Assembly: GCA_937951215.1 (NCBI GenBank)
Contig: CALFCE010000154.1
Location: 1-51,872, forward strand
Length of the DNA stretch: 51,872 nucleotides
Direction: 5' to 3'
Origin: an uncultured Granulosicoccaceae bacterium
Lineage (GTDB): Bacteria > Pseudomonadota > Gammaproteobacteria > Granulosicoccales > Granulosicoccaceae
Made by a program: the position numbers and the translations under genes. A model generated the notes under the pieces. That model searched no databases and had not been told where the DNA came from. It worked only from the letters and a program-made list of their open reading frames with translations. Shown piece after piece: positions 29,737-38,889 of the stretch (its first letter is position 1; each line of letters begins with the position of its first letter).

Positions 29737-32094
29737 TTACCTGTCGTTGGAAGCGGAGCGGGGTGGGTCGAGCCAGTCAAGCGAAGTGTCGTCATCGGTC
29801 TCGTGTGAAGGTGGGTTTTCGCCACTTGGTTTAACCAGTGCAATTGGGCTTCTGGCGTGTTTTGGACGCTCTTCGATATATTTGACCAGCCTGTTCTTGC
29901 CTGCTTTCTTTGCCCGGTACATCGCGGTATCTGCCTGTCGTGTCAACACGTCAGTATCACAACAATCCTTCGATGAAATTGCGTAACCCACACTGGCTGA
30001 AATAGTGTGGTCTCCATCATTCAGTGTCATGGGTTTTGCCAGCCGATGCAGAACCTCCTGGCCTACATCTTCAGCCAGTTGCTCATTGTCTGAAAGACGC
30101 AGGGTAAGGGTGAATTCGTCCCCACCCAGGCGAAAAGCGGTCATACCAACGTTACGGTATTTCGAAGTCAGAGTGTTAAGGCTGGAAGCCACTTGGCACA
30201 ACATCTGATCACCTGCAGCGTGGCCGAGCAGATCGTTAATGCCCTTGAACCCATCCAAATCAATAAAGAACAAGCAAACCCTGTCTTTCGTATTCAGTGA
30301 TTCATCCAATAATTTTTGCAGAGACCATTGAAAGCTCAACCGATTACCCAACCCCGTCACGGCGTCATATCGTGCCAGTTGCGTCAGTTCTGCATTGGCG
30401 AGTCTCAAGTTTTCACTTTTGTCCTGTAGCGACTGCATCAAAAATTGATTTCTCATCGCGTTCCCGAGACACATAGCGGTAACCCGAAGTTCCACTGTCT
30501 CCAGTTCTGCAGGATCAAGCAGGAAATAACCGAAGAGCCTGTCACCAGCGACGATGGGTGTGAGGATCAGAAGCCCTTGCGAGAGTTCCTGATCTAATTC
30601 AGGAGGTAGCAAGTTTTGGGTCTGGAAGGGTTGGCTGGAAATTTTGTTCACCTTGCCGTCGTGATAGGCATGAAGCAACCTTGCAGCGGGACCGGGTTGT
30701 TGCATTGGTGAGTCAAACCCTATCAGGAAAAAGCGTTTTGGCTGGACACTCTCCAACCACATATGTACCGTGCTGACCACATCGGCAGTATTGGTGCAGC
30801 TACTGATTTGCAGCTGAAGATCGCTTTGTGCCTTGTGCATCCGTCTTACCTGAAACTCTCTTTCAAGTTTGAGCGATAAAATTTTCTCCTTAAGCTGTGC
30901 AACACAAATCAGCAGTTCGGTCGGCACCAAAGCATCGTTCTCTGTCTGCATGTTCATGCAAAGAGTGTGTAGAGTGTGTGTCAGGCTGCTCCAGGCGTGA
31001 AGGCTTGCCGGTCTCAAGGTCTGAAACGCCTGTTCTGCCAGCACATTGCAAAATTCCAAACCGTTGTCCTTGTGGATGTTTGCTGCCAGATCCAGAAGCA
31101 TTTGTTTGGCTGACGGGCAGGGCAGATCCATCGCTTGCAGAGCTTCGGTAATTGAATCTGCCAGCGAGCCGGGAGCATATGATGTCTGTTTATTGGGCCC
31201 CCGATGATCGCTTGTGCTCGATCCTCGTATAACCAATTCCGAGCTGACCTTCTGCGTGAATTGATGCTGGTTGGCAGCGGGATGGTTGGACACAATCAGA
31301 TCATGCAGCCAATTCACTGACAGGTCGACCATCTCGATGAGCGGTTGGCGCACGGTGGTCAATGCGGGAGAAAATCGAGTGGCTTCCTCTGTATCATCGA
31401 AACCGGTAACTGTGATGTCATGAGGGATTTCCAGGCCGTGGGCTGCCGCTGCTCTGGCTGTACCCAGTGCCATTGCATCGTTTGCAGCGACAATGGCATC
31501 AATTGAATCTCCGCGTTGATCCAGCAGCTTTGAGACTGCTTGATAGGCGATCGTTGAATCGTAGTCACCAGTGACAAAGAGTGATTCGTCTACAGTCCGG
31601 TTGGCACTGGCAAGAGCCTGTCTGAATATGGTCTCTCTCTGTTGAGAATAAGGGTCATTTAGCAACCCCCGAACAAACACAAAGTTCTGTACAGCGGGGT
31701 CTTCGGTCAGATGATTCATCAGTTTCCACATCGCCGGGGCATCATCAACAATTACGCTGGGTACGTTTGGGACTTCAAGACCGAAGCAGACTTTGGGAGC
31801 AGGAAAGGTATCGATAAAGTCGACAACCTCCTGCCCGGATACTTTTCCAGCGACCGTGCCGGCAAGAATGATTGTTCCGACGATGTTCTGGTGGGTGGAC
31901 AAACGGTAGATGGAATTGGAAACCGACTTGGCATTGGTCTTGTCGCTTGCAGGACTGAGATCGTCGCCAGTCAGGCAAAGGCATCCGTATCCCAATTGGG
32001 CACAGCGTGCTGCAATCAAGTCGATTAAATATTTCTGGTAGTCGGTGTAGCCTTCAGTGACTACCGCAATGACGTTGTTGCCAACAGAGATCAC
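29737..32094 (-). CDS. Diguanylate cyclase (GGDEF) with N-terminal LacI/PurR-type periplasmic-binding-fold sensor
   Basis: N-terminus VIAVVTEGYTDYQKYLIDLIAARCAQLGYG...ITVTGFDDTEEATRFSPALTTVRQP (LacI-like ligand-binding core); C-terminus YDAVTGLGNRL...FRLGGDEFTL. Confidence 0.88.
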   Translation of the reverse strand: MISVGNNVIAVVTEGYTDYQKYLIDLIAARCAQLGYGCLCLTGDDLSPASDKTNAKSVSNSIYRLSTHQNIVGTIILAGTVAGKVSGQEVVDFIDTFPAPKVCFGLEVPNVPSVIVDDAPAMWKLMNHLTEDPAVQNFVFVRGLLNDPYSQQRETIFRQALASANRTVDESLFVTGDYDSTIAYQAVSKLLDQRGDSIDAIVAANDAMALGTARAAAAHGLEIPHDITVTGFDDTEEATRFSPALTTVRQPLIEMVDLSVNWLHDLIVSNHPAANQHQFTQKVSSELVIRGSSTSDHRGPNKQTSYAPGSLADSITEALQAMDLPCPSAKQMLLDLAANIHKDNGLEFCNVLAEQAFQTLRPASLHAWSSLTHTLHTLCMNMQTENDALVPTELLICVAQLKEKILSLKLEREFQVRRMHKAQSDLQLQISSCTNTADVVSTVHMWLESVQPKRFFLIGFDSPMQQPGPAARLLHAYHDGKVNKISSQPFQTQNLLPPELDQELSQGLLILTPIVAGDRLFGYFLLDPAELETVELRVTAMCLGNAMRNQFLMQSLQDKSENLRLANAELTQLARYDAVTGLGNRLSFQWSLQKLLDESLNTKDRVCLFFIDLDGFKGINDLLGHAAGDQMLCQVASSLNTLTSKYRNVGMTAFRLGGDEFTLTLRLSDNEQLAEDVGQEVLHRLAKPMTLNDGDHTISASVGYAISSKDCCDTDVLTRQADTAMYRAKKAGKNRLVKYIEERPKHARSPIALVKPSGENPPSHETDDDTSLDWLDPPRSASNDR

Positions 32095-32259
32095 TGTCCG
32101 TGTGCAGCCTTTTTTACAAATGATACGAGGGGTAGCAGGTTATCGGCCAATTCCTCGTGAAATTAAACAGCTGCAAAAAATGTGACGGGTGTCACCTTTT
32201 TTTGCTTTAAAAGAGGGCAGATAGTGGCTTTTTCGTTGGGCTTTTTTCTATTGCCCTTG

Positions 32260-32303
32260 TTTTATTTCCATATTTCTATAAAAATAGAAATATGGAAATA
32301 AAA
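32260..32303. promoter_or_regulatory. 20-bp perfect inverted repeat with 4-nt spacer overlapping the arsR-like start codon; candidate operator
   Basis: ttttatttccatatttctat (32260-32279) - aaaa - atagaaatatggaaataaaa (32284-32303); the ATG is 32292-32294. Confidence 0.8.
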
Positions 32304-32636
32304 TCAAAGCCACACTCAACAGCCAAATCCCTCAACGTGACTGAGGCTGCCACCGCTTTTTCTGCGCTGGGCTCCGAGCAGCGACTGGAAATCTTGAGCG
32401 CTCTGGTACGAGCCGGACCGACCGGACTGTCCATGGGAACTCTCGGAGAAAGGTCCGGCGTCACCGGATCGACGCTGACCCATCATTTAAAAATATTGCA
32501 CGCAGCTGGCTTGTGCGATCAAACCAAACAAGGAAGATCAATTGTCTGTGCGGCTGTTGCTTATGAAATGGTTGGAGGCCTTTCCCATTATCTATTGCAA
32601 CACTGCTGTGCCGACGCCGAGGAGATGAACCAATGA
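32292..32636 (+). CDS. ArsR-family transcriptional regulator
   Basis: TAFSALGSEQRLEILSALVRAGPTGLSMGTLGERSGVTGSTLTHHLKILHAAGLCDQTKQGRSIVCAAV. Confidence 0.92.
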   Translation: MEIKSKPHSTAKSLNVTEAATAFSALGSEQRLEILSALVRAGPTGLSMGTLGERSGVTGSTLTHHLKILHAAGLCDQTKQGRSIVCAAVAYEMVGGLSHYLLQHCCADAEEMNQ

Positions 32637-33691
32637 CGAGCCTGAACTTGACCGGCTCCTTGTTGTGGCCACATCTCAAATCAGCGCTGAATCGATTGGA
32701 TCGAGTTTGGGTTTTGTTCGGCGCAGTGTTATTGGTTATGGCCATAGCTGTACCATCTGACTGGCCCGGTATTGTTTCGTCGATTTTTCGAAATCTCTCG
32801 CACACTGCGATCTTTATTATTATTGCCGTCTTGCTGATCGGTTTTCTACGTGCTTCTGGCGCTGAAGCCACTGTTGCCAAGGCGTTCCAGGGTCGTGAAA
32901 CTCGCATGATCTTCCTGGCGGCTTTGGTGGGTGGGTTGGCGCCTTTTTGTTCGTGTGAAGTGATCCCGTTTATCGCCGCTTTACTGGCCATGGGTACACC
33001 ACTCTCCGCAGTTATGGCGTTCTGGTTGTCATCACCGATTATGGACCCTCCGATGTTTGTGATTACTGCCAGTGCGCTCGGGCTGGACTTTGCCATCGCT
33101 AAAACAATGGCTGCCGTGGCTTTCGGTTTGTTTGGAGGATTTGTCACCCTGTTGCTGGCAAGAACAGCTTATTTCGCACAACCGTTGCGTGAAAAGCTGC
33201 AGTCGGGATGCGGAGCTTGCTGTGGGCCTGCTGGCACCAGTCCGTTTGAGGGGCAAGTGATCTGGAAATTCTGGAGAGTACCTGACAGGCTGGCATTGTT
33301 TTATACCACTATCGCCAGCAACGGCCTGTTTCTTCTCAAGTGGATGGCTCTTGCCTATTTGCTTGAAGCACTGATGATTCGCTATGTACCGGCGCAATGG
33401 ATAAGTGCTGCATTAGGTGGAAGCGGATTTCAGCCAATAGCACTGGGCACCCTGCTGGGTGGGCCGGCCTATCTGAACGGGTATGCTGCGGTGCCACTGG
33501 TCAGCGGTATGTTGGAGCAGGGTATGAGCCAGGGTGCCGCGATGTCGTTTGTATTGGCGGGAAGTGTTACCTGTATCCCGGCTGCAATAGCGGTTTGGGC
33601 ACTGGTAAAGCCACGAGTGTTTCTGGCTTATGTGTTTCTTGCCCTCAGTGGATCGTTTGTTGCCGGATCGATCTGGGCTGCTTATCAATAG
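32633..33691 (+). CDS. Permease, ArsP/UPF0718 (DUF318)-like
   Basis: Multi-TM; PFCSCEVIPFIAALLAMGTPLSAVMAFWLSSPIMDPPMFVIT, internal GCGACCG Cys cluster; overlaps the arsR-type gene by 4 nt. Confidence 0.85.
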   Translation: MTSLNLTGSLLWPHLKSALNRLDRVWVLFGAVLLVMAIAVPSDWPGIVSSIFRNLSHTAIFIIIAVLLIGFLRASGAEATVAKAFQGRETRMIFLAALVGGLAPFCSCEVIPFIAALLAMGTPLSAVMAFWLSSPIMDPPMFVITASALGLDFAIAKTMAAVAFGLFGGFVTLLLARTAYFAQPLREKLQSGCGACCGPAGTSPFEGQVIWKFWRVPDRLALFYTTIASNGLFLLKWMALAYLLEALMIRYVPAQWISAALGGSGFQPIALGTLLGGPAYLNGYAAVPLVSGMLEQGMSQGAAMSFVLAGSVTCIPAAIAVWALVKPRVFLAYVFLALSGSFVAGSIWAAYQ

Positions 33692-33757
33692 TGGCATTAG
33701 CATTGCGTGACACACAATCGCCTCAAGTTGGATATCGCCTGGAATTCTAGTGGTTTG

Positions 33758-33791
33758 AACACCAGCCGTGCATTGCTGCACGGCTGGTGTT
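33758..33791. terminator. Perfect 15-bp stem-loop downstream of the permease gene
   Basis: aacaccagccgtgca-ttgc-tgcacggctggtgtt; no poly-T, so terminator or processing role is inferred. Confidence 0.5.
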
Positions 33792-33799
33792 AATGCATG

Positions 33800-33843
33800 T
33801 TCCGACTCTGAAAAATCCAGGATGGATTTATTCAGAGGTAGAT
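33800..33843. repeat. 44-bp direct repeat copy 1, containing an imperfect hairpin (33806-33837)
   Basis: ttccgactctgaaaaatccaggatggatttattcagaggtagat; identical to 33922-33965. Confidence 0.95.
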
Positions 33844-33921
33844 ATTTGGCACAAGGATGTGCCAACAAATAGAGTGTGTTTTCACTCTATTTGGAGGAAA
33901 TTGTAAACCACGCTTTTCAAT

Positions 33922-33965
33922 TTCCGACTCTGAAAAATCCAGGATGGATTTATTCAGAGGTAGAT
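33922..33965. repeat. 44-bp direct repeat copy 2, abutting the VOC gene stop codon
   Basis: Same 44-mer as 33800-33843, offset 122 bp. Confidence 0.95.
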
Positions 33966-34333
33966 TAAGTCATGTGATAAAAGCACAACTTGTTGCCATC
34001 AGGGTCCTTGACATAAGCCCCGTAAAAGAAATCAGCGCGCTGGCCCGGTGCGCCTTCATCGCTAGCTCCCAATTCCATCGCCTTGTCATAAAGCTCTTTC
34101 GCGCCATCAGTCGAGCCACCGGGTATGGCAACCATTTGGCCGTTTCCACAGCTTTGTGCGCCACCATCAGCTGGTGTACAAATGGCAAGCATGGCACCAC
34201 CGGCCTCAGTCCCATAGAATTTTATTCGATCCAGTGACATCATTTGCTTGCCATCCACCAGTGCCAATAATGAGTCATAGAATGCTACGGCCTTGTCGAG
34301 ATTTCGGGTTCCAATTGTTGCGTATCCGATCAT
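33965..34333 (-). CDS. VOC family protein (glyoxalase/bleomycin-resistance-like)
   Basis: MIGYATIGTRNLDKAVAFYDSLLALVDGKQM...FYGAYVKDPDGNKLCFYHMT. Confidence 0.9.
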   Translation of the reverse strand: MIGYATIGTRNLDKAVAFYDSLLALVDGKQMMSLDRIKFYGTEAGGAMLAICTPADGGAQSCGNGQMVAIPGGSTDGAKELYDKAMELGASDEGAPGQRADFFYGAYVKDPDGNKLCFYHMT

Positions 34334-34426
34334 GATATTTCCTTTGTTGAGTTAATTTAACGGTTGGTGCAAAAGCCAACTCAGTCGTTTGATAACGCAC
34401 TTATTGGCTCAATTCAAAATTCAATA

Positions 34427-34442
34427 TCTATCGATAGATAGA
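34427..34442. promoter_or_regulatory. Palindromic operator-like box tctatc-gata-gataga upstream of the VOC gene
   Basis: 6-bp arms with 4-bp spacer; also sits in a perfect 16-bp palindrome tatctatcgatagata (34425-34440). Confidence 0.55.
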
Positions 34443-34551
34443 TTTTTTGAGCAAAAGGACAAGTAACGATCATCCTCTTGGTGACTTGGTTGATTTTAAG
34501 ATGGGGCCGTGACCAGTTCGGCTATGATGCCGACTGTGACACGACTATCTT

Positions 34552-35214
34552 TTACAGCCCCTTCAAATGACCTGTCTTGATCCAGACCACTGCGCCCTCA
34601 GCACCCACACGGGCGGCAAGAGTCGTATTAACAGGTGATCGGAGCCAGGAATGTTTGCTTAGTGTTTCTCCACTTTCGGTCAATGTTCCGTCCAGAACGA
34701 AGAGTTCAGCTCCACCTGTGGCATCAACCTCTATGGAACTGCCGGCATCCCAGCGCTCCAGTCGAACGTCTTCGTATTGATCTTTGTAAAGTGGGGAAAC
34801 ATTGGCCCCTTCGCGATCTCGATCCGGGATAGCACCCAACTTGTCCAGATTAGCGTGCACGAAAGTGCGATCATCCGGTTGAAACTGCCACAATTTGACG
34901 AAAATAGTGCACCCGTCGTCCGAGCCGGGAGTATGTTTTGATTGTGGAGGGTTTCGGATATAGCTGCCGACTGGCCAATCACCGTAATCATCCTGAAACA
35001 CCCCATCCAGCACGATAAACTCTTCGCCTCCCGTGTGTACATGAGAAGAGAATTTACTGCCGGGAGCATATCTGACAATCGTGGTGACACGTTCGTCATC
35101 GGTATCTACACGATCAAGGCGTCTTCTGGTAACGCCAGGCATTGGAGAGTCTTCCCACGGGATATCCGCACTGTGTAGTACGACTCTTTTTGTAAAATCA
35201 GCGTTTAAATCCAA
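34552..35214 (-). CDS. Two-cupin (ChrR-like cupin) domain protein
   Basis: RYAPGSKFSSHVHTGGEEFIVLDGVFQDDYGDWPVGSYIRNPPQSKHTP; second cupin-like half in the C-terminus. Confidence 0.8.
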   Translation of the reverse strand: MDLNADFTKRVVLHSADIPWEDSPMPGVTRRRLDRVDTDDERVTTIVRYAPGSKFSSHVHTGGEEFIVLDGVFQDDYGDWPVGSYIRNPPQSKHTPGSDDGCTIFVKLWQFQPDDRTFVHANLDKLGAIPDRDREGANVSPLYKDQYEDVRLERWDAGSSIEVDATGGAELFVLDGTLTESGETLSKHSWLRSPVNTTLAARVGAEGAVVWIKTGHLKGL

Positions 35215-35324
35215 AACGTATCTCCGTATTTGCGCAAGTCGTTGACAAGTTTCCAGTCGTAAATACCCATGCTCAAATCCATGCAGCTTCCGATGGTATC
35301 GACCTGGAGTACCAAGTATAGTTA

Positions 35325-35340
35325 CCTATCAGTAGATAGG
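35325..35340. promoter_or_regulatory. Palindromic operator-like box cctatc-agta-gatagg upstream of the cupin gene
   Basis: Same YCTATC-N4-GATAGR architecture as 34427-34442. Confidence 0.55.
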
Positions 35341-35467
35341 CAAGTGGCAAAAGAGTTCAACAGATCGTCGACATTTTGATCTTTCGTGCAATATTCGCAA
35401 TTTTTTGTGAAGGTAGTCCACGTCGGTCCTTCGGGGGCTGGTGGTCAGCTTTTTGGAGCAAAGCCAG

Positions 35468-36025
35468 TCATTTGAACAAGGCCAGATACAACTCTTTTTG
35501 AGCATTTAACCTTTGGTGGTTACCGACGACCCGGTCAACCAGCAAGGCACCCTCGAGACCGGAAAGCATTGTCTTGGCCAGTTGCGATGGAGCCATCTGT
35601 GTTTTTAGTTCATCTGGCTGCGCTTCAATCTGCACAACTATCCAGCGTTCCAACATCAGAAAAAAGTCGCGCAGATATTGTTGATTACTCTGATTGAGTT
35701 CTCCAACTTCAGCCGCCATCATTCCGCACAAACAAAGGTTGTCGGCTTTTGCCACCATTTCGAAAATTTTGATAAAAGAACTGATCTTGCGCTTAAGGCT
35801 TATGGGTTTCGCTGCTATTTCATCCAGCTCAAGTGCAAGATGTTCGCTGTACTGTTCGATCAGCTCCTGAGCGAGATCCGATTTTTCCGGGAAGTGGTAG
35901 TGAACGCTGGATGATTTTATCCCGATCTCATTCGCCAGAGTACGAAAGCTGAGCCCTTTGAATCCGTTTCTTTGCACAATTTCTTGAGCTGCTTTGGTCA
36001 GTCTGCTTCGATTGTCATTCATCAC
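35468..36025 (-). CDS. TetR/AcrR-family transcriptional regulator
   Basis: RLTKAAQEIVQRNGFKGLSFRTLANEIGIKSSSVHYHFPEKSDLAQELIEQY. Confidence 0.92.
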   Translation of the reverse strand: MMNDNRSRLTKAAQEIVQRNGFKGLSFRTLANEIGIKSSSVHYHFPEKSDLAQELIEQYSEHLALELDEIAAKPISLKRKISSFIKIFEMVAKADNLCLCGMMAAEVGELNQSNQQYLRDFFLMLERWIVVQIEAQPDELKTQMAPSQLAKTMLSGLEGALLVDRVVGNHQRLNAQKELYLALFK

Positions 36026-36107
36026 TCTTCGCTCGTATTTCTCATTTTGAACTGGCGTTCGGTAGGTTGCAGCGGCTGCTCAAGCGTTTCCACAGTGTTG
36101 ATTTCTC

Positions 36108-37289
36108 TCACGCCGGATCAAGAACAGCTCGCAGCTTTTCGTCCGCGATCAAACGCTGCACTAATTCCCTGTTTTCGACCTTGCTGAGTTGTTGCAACAA
36201 TTCAGTATTACTGAATTGATGTTTATCTGTAAGCAAGTGGGCGATTTCGAGTTCGCAGGTCATGGCTTCACCATCGACAAACAGTGTGGTGAGTTCATTG
36301 TGATTGATAAAGGCAAATTTACTGTGGCTGCTGCGCTCCCATTCGGGGTGTTGGCGCAGCTTGTCCTCGGTTTTTTCTGCGAGTGTCGACGATTCTGCTA
36401 CCTCTGATGGATCGGCCGATTCCTGCCCGGGTTCCCATCCGGTCACCAGTAGTCCGGCCAGACGTGCGAACGTATGCTCATCGGCATGCACATAAGTATT
36501 CCAGACTTCTCGCATTCGCCGGACTGCCTGGGCATTGATCTCACCAGGGTGCTCCTGTTCATCAAATGCCGGGTCTGAATAGAAGGCTTGTTCCGGAATA
36601 TCGGCTGCCAGAAGTTCTGCGAATCGGGTAATCACATCTCGGTGAGAGGGTGCTCTGAAACCTATGGACCAAGTCATACAGTCATTGTCAAGCGACACGC
36701 CATGGTGTGGTACCCCTGGAGGTAAATACAAAATATCACCAGGCTCCAGAACAAAGGTTTGATCGGCTTCGAAGTTGGCGAGAATTCGAATATCCTGATC
36801 GGGTAAATACTGTCGATCGGCTTCGGGGTTTTCATTGATTGACCACTCGCGGTGTCCGGCTGCCTGCAACAGGAATACATCGTAGTTATCAATGTGAGCT
36901 CCCACCGATGCACCTGCAGGCGCGTAGCTGATCATCAGATCATCTATCCTCCAGCCGGGGATAAAGCTGAAGGCTTTTAGAATTTCTCTGAAGTCGGGTA
37001 AATGTTTCTCAACATCAGATACCAGCAAAGACCAGTTTTCCGCGGGTAGCTCACTCAGTTCAGACTCGGTGAAAGGGCCATGCCTCAAGTGCCAGGCCTG
37101 ATCGTTTTCTTTAAGTATGAGGCGAGACGGGATATCTTCATCGGTGGCAAGCCCACCGAGCTCGTCAGGGCTGAGCGGATTTTCAAAAGGTGCCATGGCA
37201 CCCCGCAGTAACAGTGATCTAACCTGCCAGTAGTGTTTTACAAACTCTTTGTCGTCGAGGTTGGTCGGCCAGTTAAGTTGCGTCTGCAT
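36108..37289 (-). CDS. roxA: JmjC-type cupin oxygenase, ribosomal protein L16 arginine hydroxylase (RoxA/YcfD-like)
   Basis: WRIDDLMISYAPAGASVGAHIDNYDVFLLQAAGHREWSI...LEPGDILYLPPGVPHHGVSLDNDCMTWSIGFRAPS. Confidence 0.9.
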   Translation of the reverse strand: MQTQLNWPTNLDDKEFVKHYWQVRSLLLRGAMAPFENPLSPDELGGLATDEDIPSRLILKENDQAWHLRHGPFTESELSELPAENWSLLVSDVEKHLPDFREILKAFSFIPGWRIDDLMISYAPAGASVGAHIDNYDVFLLQAAGHREWSINENPEADRQYLPDQDIRILANFEADQTFVLEPGDILYLPPGVPHHGVSLDNDCMTWSIGFRAPSHRDVITRFAELLAADIPEQAFYSDPAFDEQEHPGEINAQAVRRMREVWNTYVHADEHTFARLAGLLVTGWEPGQESADPSEVAESSTLAEKTEDKLRQHPEWERSSHSKFAFINHNELTTLFVDGEAMTCELEIAHLLTDKHQFSNTELLQQLSKVENRELVQRLIADEKLRAVLDPA

Positions 37290-37324
37290 TGTTTAACCCT
37301 CGGTATGTCTAACCTCTGGTGTTG

Positions 37325-38761
<1,437 letters not shown>

Positions 38762-38889
38762 TCATTGAGCATTTGGGCAGCCCCGCTCCGGACGCTGATT
38801 ATATCATCCGTACCACTTGCTACGCAGCTGACCATACAAACCCCGGATGGGCAATAACTCGAACCGGAAACGCAGGAGTAAAACAAGTG

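Noticed and set aside
32461-33147. Minus-strand ORF of 228 aa
   Set aside because: Antisense to the arsR-type gene and permease; Ala/Pro/Lys-rich shadow ORF.
33758-33965. Integron attC site interpretation of the hairpin array
   Set aside because: No recognisable GTTRRRY/RYYYAAC core pair and no integrase or cassette series visible.
36026-36107. Autoregulatory YCTATC-N4-GATAGR box in front of tetR
   Set aside because: Looked for it and found no convincing match in this interval.
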